64,000 bases of DNA from Pseudomonas fluorescens (GCF_001623525.1 NZ_CP015225.1:1178001-1242000), one strand, 5' to 3'. Numbered from the stretch's first letter, positions 9,061-18,022 are shown. The notes: generated from the letters alone by a model not told the origin. Numbers and translations are program-made.

Positions 9061-9905
9061 AGCGCGTCTCCCGTCAGACTCAGCGGGCTGGCGGGGCGCG
9101 GAGCGGTGTCGTCGCCGCAGCCGATCACGCCTTGTTCCAGGTCGATGACGGTGCCGGTCATCATTCCCGATTCGCGCGACAGCAGGAACGCAACACTCTG
9201 CGCCACTTCCTCGGGTTTGAGCAGGCGGCCAAAAGGCTGCGTGCGCTCGACCGTCGCCAGCCAGCCATCCTCGGCACCATGGTAGCGGCGCTGGATCTCA
9301 TCTTCATGGGGCGTGTCCATCCAGCCGATGTTCAGGCCGTTGACCCGGATGCGGTTGTGCAGGGCGCTGAAGGCCACGTTTTTGGTCAGGATCGCCAGGG
9401 CACCCTTGGACGCTGAGTAAGCGGTCAGATACGCCGGCCCGCCGTGGCTGACGATGCTTTGGATGTTGACGATGGCGCCTTCCACGCCTTGGCTGATCAT
9501 CAGTTTCAGCGCTTCCTGCATGAGGAAGAACGGTGCGCGCACGTTGACCGCGAAAAGGCGATCGAACAGTTCAGGGGAGGTGTCGAGGACGCCGCCGCGA
9601 TCAGACATGCCGGCGCAGTTGACCAAGCCATGGAGGGTGCCGAAGCGGGAGCGGGCGGCCTTGATCACCGCACGGCAATCCTCGACTCGCTCCAGGTCAG
9701 CCTCGACGAAAAATGCCTGGCAATCGAGTTCCGCCAGCTGGCGTACCTGGGCCTGGCCCTGATCTGCGCGGCGCCCGCAAATGATCAGGCCGGCGGCGCC
9801 TCGGCGCGCCAGAGTGTGGGCTACGGCTGCTCCGAGGCCTTGGGTGCTGCCGGTGACGACAAAGTACTGGCCACTGAACGAGGTAGTGAGGTCGGTTTGA
9901 GGCAT
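9057..9905 (-). CDS. Short-chain dehydrogenase/reductase
   Basis: A 282-residue classical SDR. It has a dinucleotide-binding TGSTQGLG near residue 19, VNCAGMSD for the NAG region, a catalytic serine in IVNIQSIVSHGG and the YSASK tetrad residues. NAD(P)-dependent oxidation or reduction of a hydroxyl or keto group is expected. It is the first gene of the minus-strand operon (SDR, dioxygenase, binding protein), divergent from the LacI gene across 124 bp. The C-terminal tail (about 20 residues after DLEQGVIGCG) is slightly longer than usual. Confidence 0.88.
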   Translation of the reverse strand: MPQTDLTTSFSGQYFVVTGSTQGLGAAVAHTLARRGAAGLIICGRRADQGQAQVRQLAELDCQAFFVEADLERVEDCRAVIKAARSRFGTLHGLVNCAGMSDRGGVLDTSPELFDRLFAVNVRAPFFLMQEALKLMISQGVEGAIVNIQSIVSHGGPAYLTAYSASKGALAILTKNVAFSALHNRIRVNGLNIGWMDTPHEDEIQRRYHGAEDGWLATVERTQPFGRLLKPEEVAQSVAFLLSRESGMMTGTVIDLEQGVIGCGDDTAPRPASPLSLTGDAL

Positions 9906-10029
9906 GGGCTTCCCCTGGATTATTGTTGTTGTCCTTGCGCCGGCTCGACGCCTGGCGAAACTGAGACTAGCATTGGGAAAGCCTCAGTAATGCCCAAAAA
10001 GACCTCAAGAAAACCTCAGGCTTAAAACG
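9906..10029. promoter_or_regulatory. Divergent promoter region of the SDR operon and LacI gene
   Basis: This 124-bp gap must hold both promoters. CCTCA occurs three times in the last 50 bases (9982, 10003, 10014) and CTGAG once at 9961, which could form regulator half-sites. No perfect LacI palindrome is seen. Confidence 0.4.
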
Positions 10030-11055
10030 ATGCTCGAACGTGCCAAACACTTTTCCATCAAGCAGATCGCCACCCAGGCGGGCGTCAGCAAGGCGACGAT
10101 CGATCGCGTGCTACACCAGCGCGGCAGCGTGCATTACCAGACCCACCGCCGCATCGAGCAGGCCCTGACCGAATTGGAGGCTCAGGAAAAGAATGGTCTG
10201 GCGGCAGGGCGTACTTTCCATGTCGACGTGATCATGCACACGCCGCAACGCTTCAGTGCGGCGGTGCAGGCGGCGATGACCGCGCAACTGAGCAGTCTGG
10301 CGCCGTTTCGCATCGCGCCGAGGTTTCACCTGTTTGAAGAAGTCGAGCCACAGGCGATGCACGACCAGTTACTGCGCTGCGCAAGCACTGGCAGCCAGGG
10401 CGTAGTACTCAAGGCCGCCGACGAGCCGGCGGTAAACCTGGCGATCAAGCAGCTGGCTGCGGCCGGCATTCCGGTGGTCACGCTGGTCACTGACCTGCCG
10501 CACAGCGAACGCATCGGCTATGTCGGCATGGACAACCGCACGGCCGGGCAAACCGCCGCGTATCTGCTGTCGCGGTGGTTGGCGCCACAGTCTCAGGACG
10601 TCGCCGTGGTCATCGGTAGCGAGCTTTTTCGCGGAGAAGAAGAGCGGGAAATGGGCTTTCGCATGTGGTTGCGCAGCCGTGCCGCGCATTTGCGGGTGCT
10701 CGACATCAGCGGTGGCTACGGGGCCTACGAGCGCACCTTCGAGCGCGTGATCGAGGTGCTGAAACAGCACCCGGACCTCAAGGCGGTCTACAGCGTGGGC
10801 GGGGGCAATCGGGCGATTGTCGATGCGTTCGCCGCACTGGATCGGCCGCTTGAGGTGTTTATCGGACACGACCTGGACGAGGAAAACCGCCAACTGCTGG
10901 CCGAGGAAAAAATCGCTGCGATCATCGATCACAACCTGCAGATCGATGCTCGCCACGTGTTCCTGCATATCCTGCAATTTCATCGCCTGTGGAAGGCCGG
11001 GCCGATTACGCCTTCGCAGGTGCAGATTGTCACGCCGTTTAATCTGCCTTACTGA
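10030..11055 (+). CDS. LacI-family transcriptional regulator
   Basis: A 341-residue repressor. The N-terminal helix-turn-helix reads SIKQIATQAGVSKATIDRVL and RGSVHYQTHRRI; the rest is a periplasmic-binding-protein-like sugar sensor (VVTLVTDLPHSERIGYVGMD, VYSVGGGNRAIVDA, FIGHDLDEENRQLL). It belongs to the branch that pairs with RbsB-like transporters and is encoded divergently from the SDR-dioxygenase-binding protein operon, which it most likely controls in response to the same sugar. The ATG start gives a full-length HTH. Confidence 0.88.
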   Translation: MLERAKHFSIKQIATQAGVSKATIDRVLHQRGSVHYQTHRRIEQALTELEAQEKNGLAAGRTFHVDVIMHTPQRFSAAVQAAMTAQLSSLAPFRIAPRFHLFEEVEPQAMHDQLLRCASTGSQGVVLKAADEPAVNLAIKQLAAAGIPVVTLVTDLPHSERIGYVGMDNRTAGQTAAYLLSRWLAPQSQDVAVVIGSELFRGEEEREMGFRMWLRSRAAHLRVLDISGGYGAYERTFERVIEVLKQHPDLKAVYSVGGGNRAIVDAFAALDRPLEVFIGHDLDEENRQLLAEEKIAAIIDHNLQIDARHVFLHILQFHRLWKAGPITPSQVQIVTPFNLPY

Positions 11056-11154
11056 TACACCCTGCTTACGCCGGGCGAAGGCCTTCGACGCAACCCGCTA
11101 TGGTGAGCAGCGTGGGACTGGGTGGCTTTTAATCGGGTTTAGGGAGCTATTCGA

Positions 11155-11439
11155 TTACCAGGACGTATCCATATTCACCATATTGGCCATGAGCGATGGG
11201 TATTGTCCGGCCTGCTGTTTGCCTATGTATTTCATGGATTCGCGTAGATCTTTATTACCCTGGACTCGACCGTCTCTGGTGTGATCTTTCATCGACTGTT
11301 CGTAAGTCTTGTCTCTTGATAGCGCCATCAAGCCATTGACGACGATATCGTTGTCGTCGTGTGAGTGCTTTGACGTCTCTTTACTGGGGTAAGGAAAGTG
11401 CCAGTAGACCGGTGTGTTATCTAGAAGTACGTCATTCAA
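11155..11439 (-). CDS. Hypothetical small protein
   Basis: A 94-residue frame starting MNDVLLDNTPVYWHFPYPSK, hydrophilic, with a charged middle (SKHSHDDNDIVVNGLMALSR) and no family I recognise. It has no signal peptide or membrane segment. Another unrecognised gene lies 24 bp upstream on the same strand (11464-11853), so the two may be co-transcribed. Composition is less GC-rich than the neighbours. It could be a real accessory gene or a chance frame. Confidence 0.4.
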   Translation of the reverse strand: MNDVLLDNTPVYWHFPYPSKETSKHSHDDNDIVVNGLMALSRDKTYEQSMKDHTRDGRVQGNKDLRESMKYIGKQQAGQYPSLMANMVNMDTSW

Positions 11440-11463
11440 AAAGGGACTGCACGTACCGCAGGG

Positions 11464-11853
11464 TTATCGTTCGGTATAGACCGCGTGAATCACGGTGCCA
11501 TCGAGCGCTTGAGCCTGGGCGGCAGTTAGCCGCGGCAACCCACCGGCGTTGCCCTGTCCTACGATCCAATTGGGAATGCTTAGCCGGTTGAGTGACGGGA
11601 CACCACGTATCGCCAACCACACTTGTTTTTCCGAGTGATAGTTGTCGCTCGGCTGCGTGATGATGAGCGGACCGGGGATGCCTGCGTTAAATGGGTTGGG
11701 GGCGGTAAAGAAGAATGTCGCGTAATTGACGAGGGTAAAGTCGCCATTGGCCCCACGCATGGCACGGGCGGCGGCTGACCATGGGCTGTTCAGGTACGCC
11801 TGCACTAAGGTTGGGTGTCCCTGATAACCAAGCCAAATCGAATTGAAGGCCAA
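11464..11853 (-). CDS. Hypothetical protein
   Basis: A 129-residue frame, MAFNSIWLGYQGHPTLVQAY to HAVYTER. It is rich in aromatic residues and looks folded (FTLVNYATFFFTAPNPFNAG, QVWLAIRGVPSLNRLSIPNW), without signal peptide, membrane helix or known motif. A purine-rich AAAGGAG lies just before the ATG (the complement of ctcctttt at 11859-11866), a good ribosome site, which favours a real gene. Function unknown; it is followed by the smaller unknown gene at 11155-11439. Confidence 0.55.
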   Translation of the reverse strand: MAFNSIWLGYQGHPTLVQAYLNSPWSAAARAMRGANGDFTLVNYATFFFTAPNPFNAGIPGPLIITQPSDNYHSEKQVWLAIRGVPSLNRLSIPNWIVGQGNAGGLPRLTAAQAQALDGTVIHAVYTER

Positions 11854-12192
11854 GGTGAACTCCTTTTCACAAACAGGTGGCAGGGCATCGCCACACCCAG
11901 TCCAGCTAAGTCGAGGATCCTTACCCTGTCAATCAGTGGTGATATCCCGATGCCGCCGCCGTCTGGCAGCTAGCTCAGTCTCATCGATGATGGGTTCGAG
12001 TTGCAGTTGCCGGCACTTGTTCGGGAAATCACACAACTGCAACTCGCTTATTCGCAGAGCTTTCGCTCGTACACGGTACTTGAGCTGGCGCGACGTGGTC
12101 GACGGATTCGTATATTGCCAAGTACCTACAAACCCGCTCCAAGATTCAGAAAAAAGCCACACAGATGCGCCCCCAGCGCGGGCGCGCTTGGG
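11854..12192. other. Stretch without a recognisable gene
   Basis: 339 bp between the unknown gene and the SsuA-like gene. The short frames here have no family features. Confidence 0.4.
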
Positions 12193-13170
12193 TCATGGCG
12201 CCCATATCTGCGCATCGCGGGCATCCACCGCCTTGGGCAACAACCCCGCCGCAAAAAACGCATCGGCGATTTTCTGCTGTTCCCCGAGCTGATCGGCTTT
12301 TACCGGTTGGACCTGATAGCTGCGATGAGCGTTGGCGGCCTCGACCGTTTCCACATCCAGATTTCCCCACAAAGGCCCTAGAACCTGAGCCGCATCGCGA
12401 GGATGGTTCTTGACCCATTGCCCGGCCTCTTCAAGTTGCTCGTAAACCAGCTTGAGCACTTCGGGATGCGCCTTGGCGTAGGCATTGCCGGTCAGGTAGT
12501 AACGTTTGTAGCTCGCCAGCCCGGTTCCGTCAGCCAAGGTGCGTGTCGGCAGTTGACGTTGCACGCCACTGAGGAAGGGCTCCCAGGTTACCCAGGCATC
12601 GACTTTCCCGTTCTCGAACGCGGCTCGGCCATCGGCGGGCGTCAGATACGCCGGTTCTATGTCGGAGAACTTCAAACCGGCCTTTTCCAGGGCCGCAATC
12701 AATAGATAGTGGGCGCCCGCGGCCTTGGTGACTGCGACTTTCTTGCCCTTCAAATCCGCCAGTCGCTGCAACGGTGAATCCTTGCGCACGACGATGGCTT
12801 GGGCTGAAGGCGAGGGCGCTTCCTGAGCGAAGTAAGTCAGCTTGGCTTGAGCGGCCTGGGCAAAGATCGGCACGGTATCGGCCACGTCGGCGCTGACGTC
12901 GACATTGCCGACATTCAGTGCTTCCAGCAGTGGCAAGCCGCTGGGGAACTCATGCCAGCTCACGTCGATGTTGGCTTCGGCGAGTGCCTTGTCCAGCTTG
13001 CCTTGGGTTTTGAGCAGCGTGATCAGGGTCGACGACTTCTGATAGCCGATGCGCAGGGTTTCCCGCGCCTGGGCCGGGAGCGCAAGAGCCGACAAGAGCA
13101 ATACAACGACCGCGCCGGCCAGGGCGGGACGACGGAATATCGCCCCTGGGTTCTTGATCAGTCTGGACAT
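12193..13170 (-). CDS. SsuA/TauA-like sulfonate-type ABC substrate-binding protein (SBP 1)
   Basis: A 325-residue periplasmic binding protein of the nitrate/sulfonate/taurine class. The signal peptide runs to PAQA before RETLRIGYQKSSTLITLLKT; LLEALNVGNVDVSADVADTV, LADLKGKKVAVTKAAGAHYL and AFENGKVDAWVTWEPFL are typical SsuA features. The ATG at 13170 has GTCGAG ahead of it; an in-frame GTG at 13206 is an alternative that would add 12 residues. It lies downstream of the TonB-dependent receptor and has no permease beside it. It probably docks on the single SsuC/SsuB pair at 27.3-29.0 kb, as the other three binding proteins may. Confidence 0.88.
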   Translation of the reverse strand: MSRLIKNPGAIFRRPALAGAVVVLLLSALALPAQARETLRIGYQKSSTLITLLKTQGKLDKALAEANIDVSWHEFPSGLPLLEALNVGNVDVSADVADTVPIFAQAAQAKLTYFAQEAPSPSAQAIVVRKDSPLQRLADLKGKKVAVTKAAGAHYLLIAALEKAGLKFSDIEPAYLTPADGRAAFENGKVDAWVTWEPFLSGVQRQLPTRTLADGTGLASYKRYYLTGNAYAKAHPEVLKLVYEQLEEAGQWVKNHPRDAAQVLGPLWGNLDVETVEAANAHRSYQVQPVKADQLGEQQKIADAFFAAGLLPKAVDARDAQIWAP

Positions 13171-13279
13171 GGCATTCTCGACATTGACTAAAGATGGGGT
13201 TAACACCCAAGAATCCTATTGTTCTAAAAAACAATTTATAAATACTTTTTGAGTATTAGCTTAAGCGGTTTTTCAGGTG

Positions 13280-15412
13280 TCAGAGGTCGTAACGCACAGA
13301 CAGCAAGAGGGTTCGCGGGTCGTTGACGGAGTAGTAGCGGGCGCCGCTGGAGGGCACGTAGCCGACGGCCTGCGGGTAGGCGCGGTCGAGCAGGTTCTTC
13401 ACCGACAGCGTGGTGGTCCAGTGGCCGTCGCCGGAGATGTAGCGGGTGTTGGCGTTCCAGAAGGTCTGCTGGGGGATTTCCTGGACGTCATCGTTCAACG
13501 CGTTGGCGTAGGACTTGGTCTGGAACTGGGCATCGGTGCCGGCCAGCCAGGTGCCGGGCAGACCGGCCGGGATGGTGTAGTTCAGGCCGACACTGGTGTT
13601 CCAGCGCGGCGAGTACACCAGTTGCTTGCCGTTGGCATCGGCCCCGGCGCCACTGGCGTTTTCGAAGTCGTCATACTGGCTTTGCAGGTAACCGAGGTTG
13701 AAGGTCAGTTGCAGGTCGTTGGTCAGTGCGCTGAGGGTCTCGAGTTCGACGCCGTAGGTGTGCGCCTGGCCGACGTTGGTCCGCAGGCTCACGCCCAACG
13801 CGGGATCGTAGGCGTTGGTCTGCAGGTCCTTGTAGTCGTTGTAGAACAGCGCGAGGTTGGCGCGCAGGCGGCGGTTGAAGAAGTCGCCTTTGAAGCCGGT
13901 TTCCCAGGTGGTCACGTCTTCCGGAGAGAACGCCTGCTCGGCGGCGGCCTGGGTGGGCGCGCGGTTGTCGTAGCCGCCGGCCTTGAAGCCTTTGGCGACG
14001 TAGGCGTACTGATTCAGATGTGGCGTCCAGGCGTATTCGAAACCGAGCTTCGGGCTGGTGGACTGCCAGGATTTGCTCGAGTCTGCCGTGAAGTTGGTGC
14101 CGGTGATCTGGCGGTTGGTGGTGACGGCGTAGTTGGTGTAGTCGAAATTCTTGTGTTCGCGAGTAAACCGTAGCCCGGCGATCAATGACAGTTGCTGCGT
14201 GACCTTGTAGCTGCCCTGGCCATACAGCGCGTAGCTTTCAGTATCGGTCGTACTGTACTGGCCCTGGCCGATCACTTGGTTGCGGGCGATCGAGTAGGTC
14301 AGGCTGTCACGCTCGGCGTCGAATTTTTCGCGGTACAAGTACAGGCCGGTGCTGAAACTGAAATCCTCATAGTCGCCGTTGAGCTGGAACTCCTGAGTGG
14401 CGTAGTCCTGCTTGTAGGTGATCAGGCTGTTCTGGATCAGGGCCGCCTGGCCCGAGTTGTCATAGTCCACCGGCTGGTTGAACGCGGAGTAGGCGGTCAC
14501 CGACTTGAAGTTCAGATGGTCATCGATGCTGTAGATCGCCCGCAGCACCGAGCTACCCTGGTCGAGACGGTTCTTTGGATTGAGACTGCTGTAGCTTTTG
14601 AACTTGTCGAAGCGGCCGTCGGCGTCGAAGGGTGTGTAGCTGGTGGTGTCGCCACGGTCGAAGGTGCCGGCCAGGGTCAGTTGTACATCCCAGGGCGAAT
14701 CGATGGGGTTGAAACGCAACTTGCCGCGGTACGACTGGAGGTCGACGTTGTTCACATCCTCGCCACGCGTGGGGTTGGAAACCGTGCCGTCGCGGGTCAG
14801 GCGAATCGCCGAGAAACTGCCGAACAAGGTGTTGTCCACCAGTGGGCCGCTGATCAGCAGGCGAGCGTTCTGGGCGTTGTAGTTGCCGGCGCCGAGTTCG
14901 AAGAAGCCGCGGGTTTCCTGGGTCGGGTCGCGGGTGATCACGCGGATCGCCCCGGCGCTGCTGTTGCGCCCGTAAAGCGTGCCTTGCGGGCCGCGCAGGA
15001 CCTCGACGCGCTCGACATCGTTGAAGTCGAGCATCGAGGAAATCGCCCGAGGGATGTACAGGTCATCGGCGTAGACCGCCACGGCCGCTTCCTGGATCGG
15101 ATCGGTTTCGCCTATGCCGCGAATCCCGTAGGTCTGGGCGCTGTAGGAGATCGATTGGCGGCTGAGGGTCAGGTTCGGCACTTGTCCGGAGAGGTCGCGA
15201 ATGCTCTTGATCTGCTTGTCTTCCAAAGCATTTTCGTCGAACGCGGAGATCGCCAGCGGCGCCTTCTGCAAGTCCTCGCTGCGATGTTCCGCCGTGACGG
15301 TGACGACGGGGAGGGCCCCCTCCTGGGTGTTGTCTTCGGCGTGGGCCGATAACCCGAACAGGGCCAGCGACACGGCCAGCGTCAGTCGGTTAAAAGTGAA
15401 GGTGTCGTGCAT
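13280..15412 (-). CDS. TonB-dependent outer-membrane receptor
   Basis: A 710-residue receptor. The signal peptide (NRLTLAVSLALFGLSAHA) is followed by a TonB box-like PVVTVTAE, the plug domain (IKSIRDLSGQVPNLTLS, YGIRGIG, VERVEVLRGPQGTLYGRNSS, GAIRVITRDP) and a beta-barrel ending in LLLSVRYDL. The ATG at 15412, preceded by GGGG, sits right before the signal peptide; a longer frame upstream lacks one. It actively imports a substrate across the outer membrane using energy from a TonB-ExbB-ExbD complex, a copy of which is encoded at 30.1-32.2 kb. Its place among organosulfur genes suggests an organosulfur ligand rather than a siderophore (inference). Confidence 0.9.
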   Translation of the reverse strand: MHDTFTFNRLTLAVSLALFGLSAHAEDNTQEGALPVVTVTAEHRSEDLQKAPLAISAFDENALEDKQIKSIRDLSGQVPNLTLSRQSISYSAQTYGIRGIGETDPIQEAAVAVYADDLYIPRAISSMLDFNDVERVEVLRGPQGTLYGRNSSAGAIRVITRDPTQETRGFFELGAGNYNAQNARLLISGPLVDNTLFGSFSAIRLTRDGTVSNPTRGEDVNNVDLQSYRGKLRFNPIDSPWDVQLTLAGTFDRGDTTSYTPFDADGRFDKFKSYSSLNPKNRLDQGSSVLRAIYSIDDHLNFKSVTAYSAFNQPVDYDNSGQAALIQNSLITYKQDYATQEFQLNGDYEDFSFSTGLYLYREKFDAERDSLTYSIARNQVIGQGQYSTTDTESYALYGQGSYKVTQQLSLIAGLRFTREHKNFDYTNYAVTTNRQITGTNFTADSSKSWQSTSPKLGFEYAWTPHLNQYAYVAKGFKAGGYDNRAPTQAAAEQAFSPEDVTTWETGFKGDFFNRRLRANLALFYNDYKDLQTNAYDPALGVSLRTNVGQAHTYGVELETLSALTNDLQLTFNLGYLQSQYDDFENASGAGADANGKQLVYSPRWNTSVGLNYTIPAGLPGTWLAGTDAQFQTKSYANALNDDVQEIPQQTFWNANTRYISGDGHWTTTLSVKNLLDRAYPQAVGYVPSSGARYYSVNDPRTLLLSVRYDL

Positions 15413-15742
15413 GATGAACCCCAAGTGTGTGCAGTGGCTGCGTTGGCGTTGTTTTTTCGGGCAAGGCGTTGCCACAGTCATGGCTTGGAAGGCATGGCGG
15501 CGTTGGCTTGGGCCGGTTTCGGGTTTGGGTGTCGCATTGACCGTGGGGTGGTGTCGGCCGGAAAAACCTACAGTTCCGAGAGCCTCCACCTGGTCAGGGC
15601 TCGGTGATGGGTGTAACAGTATTTGTATAACTAGGCGCTGTAAAAGTCCGATTTGTTATAAGTTAATTATAAAAAATAGACATTAATATTTTTATTAAAA
15701 TGCGTAATGTTGATGTTGTGCACGATGCGCACATACACAAAA
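15413..15742. promoter_or_regulatory. AT-rich promoter region of the TonB receptor gene
   Basis: 330 bp without a gene. The part from 15615 to 15720 is strikingly AT-rich (GTTATAAGTTAATTATAAAA) compared with the flanks, like the other promoter gaps of this sulfur locus. No palindrome stands out. Confidence 0.4.
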
Positions 15743-15836
15743 CCTGTGGGAGCGAGCCTGCTCGCGAAGACGGTGTGTCAGTAAGCGATGATGTCGACTG
15801 ACCCAACGCTTTCGCGAGCAGGCTCGCTCCCACAGG
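15743..15836. repeat. Paired REP palindromes (REPIN-like)
   Basis: CCTGTGGGAGCGAGCCTGCT followed by CGCGAA (15743-15768) and its exact reverse complement (15811-15836), with a 42-bp spacer. This inverted doublet is the typical intergenic repeat of fluorescent Pseudomonas. It sits between the hydroxyacid dehydrogenase stop and the TonB receptor promoter and may act as a 3' transcript-stabilising or terminating structure. Confidence 0.9.
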
Positions 15837-15878
15837 TTACTTTTTCCCAAGGGTTTCCTTTCGCCAAGCCGAGCCGGG

Positions 15879-16838
15879 TCAATACCCGCGCTGTACATTC
15901 GCCAGGTTCTCCGGCACCCGTCCGGCCAGGAAACGCTCCAGATTCGCCAGGAAGCTGTCAGCGATTTCGTAGCGACTGTTGCTGGAGATCGCCGAGGTAT
16001 GGGGGGACAGGCGCACCCTGGGATGGGTGTAGAACGGATGGCCATCGGGCAGTGGTTCGGGTTCGGTGACGTCCAGGGACGCGAGGCCAATGAGTCCGCT
16101 GTCAAGGGCCCCAAGCAATGCGTCCTGGTCCAGCAAGCCGCCCCGCGCGATGTTGATCAGGTGCAGGCCCGGCTTGGCGCTGGCGAGAACGGTGCTGTTG
16201 ACGATATGCCGGGTTGCCTCGGTCAATGGCGCGGCCAGCACGAGGTGATCGGATCGGGAGAACAGCGCATGGATATCCCGTGCGGCCTCGATGCCCTCGA
16301 CGTCGAAGGGTGTCTGGCTCTGACGCAACGCCAACACCTTGATGCCCAGGGCATGGGCCTTGATCGCCAGGCTGCGGCCAATTGCGCCAAAACCCAGAAT
16401 CCCCAACGTACTGCCCTTGAGCGGTGCCAGGGCGCTGAAATTCCATTGCGCGTCGTGTACCCAGATATCCGGCAGTCGCTTGGCTGCGGTAAAGATCGCG
16501 GCCAGGGCGAATTCAGCGATGTTCTCGGCGGCGCTGCCCCGGGAGGTGCTCACGGGTGGGCCGTCGAAAAACCATCTGGGGTAGAAGTCGATACCGGAAG
16601 ACACCACCTGGACCCATTTCAAACCGTATGGCCAACCCGGAGGTGGCGTGTCCGGCGCCAGGTAGCCGCGTACATTGATCGGTCGCGCCAGCAACACAGT
16701 GACGGTGGCCGGCAGATCGCTGGGAACACCGGCCGGTACGGCGAGGACCTCGGCGCCAGGGTGTGTCAGCGCGAGGCGCTGGCGAATCACATCGTTGAAG
16801 TCTTCATCCAGTTGGCTGGCGATCACAAGCGTGCTCAT
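15879..16838 (-). CDS. D-2-hydroxyacid dehydrogenase family protein
   Basis: A 319-residue NAD(P)-dependent dehydrogenase. The nucleotide-binding motif is GILGFGAIGRSLAIKA. The catalytic arginine lies in NIARGGLLDQDAL, the glutamate in DVTEPEPLPDGHP and the histidine in RLSPHTSA. It should interconvert a 2-oxoacid and a D-2-hydroxyacid. The ATG at 16838 overlaps the stop of the acyl-CoA-dehydrogenase-like gene (ATGA, 16835-16838). It is the last gene of the seven-gene minus-strand sulfur operon that begins with the thiol dioxygenase. Its role there is not obvious; it may process the carbon skeleton left after desulfonation. Confidence 0.85.
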   Translation of the reverse strand: MSTLVIASQLDEDFNDVIRQRLALTHPGAEVLAVPAGVPSDLPATVTVLLARPINVRGYLAPDTPPPGWPYGLKWVQVVSSGIDFYPRWFFDGPPVSTSRGSAAENIAEFALAAIFTAAKRLPDIWVHDAQWNFSALAPLKGSTLGILGFGAIGRSLAIKAHALGIKVLALRQSQTPFDVEGIEAARDIHALFSRSDHLVLAAPLTEATRHIVNSTVLASAKPGLHLINIARGGLLDQDALLGALDSGLIGLASLDVTEPEPLPDGHPFYTHPRVRLSPHTSAISSNSRYEIADSFLANLERFLAGRVPENLANVQRGY

Positions 16839-18022
16839 GAAATGTCCTTTTTCTGGCGTTGGGCGAACACCGCCTTGCCGACGCCTTGCAGCACGGCGTC
16901 GTTTTGCGGGGTGTGGACGCGGCTGCACAGCACATCGCGGTAATGCCGTTGCAGCGGATTGTGCCGTGACAGGCCGGGATTGCCGGACGCTTCGATGGTG
17001 AGCTCGACCGCACGGATTGCGTTGCCAGTCACCAGGTACTTCAATTGCGCGGCGTGTTGGGCCAGGGTGAGCCCCTCGGCGGCGGCATCCAGCAGGCTGC
17101 GGTTGGCGAACAGCAGGGTATCGAGGTGTCCGACGGTTTCCTGGAAACGCGGCAACGTCGCCAGCGCGGCGCCCAGGTTGGACGGCTTGCGTTGTTCCAG
17201 CCAACCGACAAACCAATCACGCGCGGCTTGGGCGACACCGTCATAGACCGCTGCCAGCAAGACCGCCATCCACAGGAAGCCCTCGCTGTCGAGTTCCGGT
17301 TGTGGCGCACTCCAGGGGCTGACGCTGACGGCGTGATCCAGCGGCACCAGCACGTTGTCGAACAGTACTTCGTGGCTGCAGGTGGCGCGCATGCCTAGGT
17401 GGTCCCAGTCCTCGATGATGCTGATGCCTGGCGTATCCCGGTGGACCAGCCAGGCGCCCACCAGCGGGTCTTCATCGGTGCTGCGGGCCCAGACGCTGAA
17501 CCAGGTCAGACCATGGCTGCCGGTGGAATAGATTTTTCGACCGCTGATTCGCCAGCCTTTCGAGGTGCGCCTGGCAACGGTCGCCGGCAAACCGCCACGG
17601 GCCGGAGTGCCCAGGTCGGGTTCGACGCGCAAGGCATTGATCAGCGCACCGTCGCGAACGGCATCCTGGGCCACGCGCAAGCGCAATGCTTCGGGCCAGC
17701 TCCGGCTGTCCTGCAGGCGCGAATGCTGGAGATACTGCATCACCAGAATCAGCGCTGTTGAGGGTTCGCCTTTGGCGACCGCCGCAATGACCTTGCGTGC
17801 CTGCGCCAGGCTGGCACCACCGCCGCCGAGTGCCTTGGGCACCGTCAGGGCCAACAGGCCGTGTTCGTGCAACAGCTTGAAGTTCTCCAGGGGGAATTCG
17901 CCGCTCTCGTCATAGATGTGGGCGGTGGCGCCCAATTGTTGGCTGAGGTGTTCGAGCACTGTGTCGAAGTCGGCAACATCGACCGATTGCAGCAAGGGCG
18001 GACGTAAAGAGGAAAGACTCAT
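16835..18022 (-). CDS. Acyl-CoA dehydrogenase-fold flavoprotein (SfnB/DszC-like)
   Basis: A 395-residue protein of the acyl-CoA dehydrogenase superfamily. ENFKLLHEHGLLALTVPKALGGGGASL is the N-terminal helical domain, GRKIYSTGSHGLTWFSVWAR and DHLGMRATCSHEVLFDNVLV the middle beta domain, and QLKYLVTGNAIRAVELTIEA the C-terminal helices. Family members in sulfur loci (SfnB, DszC) are flavin-dependent oxygenases rather than fatty-acid enzymes. No acyl-CoA pathway is nearby, and it lies between an SsuA-like gene and the hydroxyacid dehydrogenase, so oxidation of an organosulfur compound is the better guess. It would need reduced flavin supplied from elsewhere. Confidence 0.83.
   Translation of the reverse strand: MSLSSLRPPLLQSVDVADFDTVLEHLSQQLGATAHIYDESGEFPLENFKLLHEHGLLALTVPKALGGGGASLAQARKVIAAVAKGEPSTALILVMQYLQHSRLQDSRSWPEALRLRVAQDAVRDGALINALRVEPDLGTPARGGLPATVARRTSKGWRISGRKIYSTGSHGLTWFSVWARSTDEDPLVGAWLVHRDTPGISIIEDWDHLGMRATCSHEVLFDNVLVPLDHAVSVSPWSAPQPELDSEGFLWMAVLLAAVYDGVAQAARDWFVGWLEQRKPSNLGAALATLPRFQETVGHLDTLLFANRSLLDAAAEGLTLAQHAAQLKYLVTGNAIRAVELTIEASGNPGLSRHNPLQRHYRDVLCSRVHTPQNDAVLQGVGKAVFAQRQKKDIS

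Noticed and set aside
11929..12162. Minus-strand frame rich in Arg (78 residues)
   Set aside because: It looked like a DNA-binding protein at first, but the arginines come from GC-rich shadow coding and no domain is recognisable.
13277..15352. Long plus-strand frames opposite the TonB receptor
   Set aside because: Antisense shadows; the minus strand has full TonB receptor motifs.
15743..15836. Possible CRISPR or att structure
   Set aside because: Only two inverted copies with a spacer; it matches the REP doublets of Pseudomonas seen twice more in the window.
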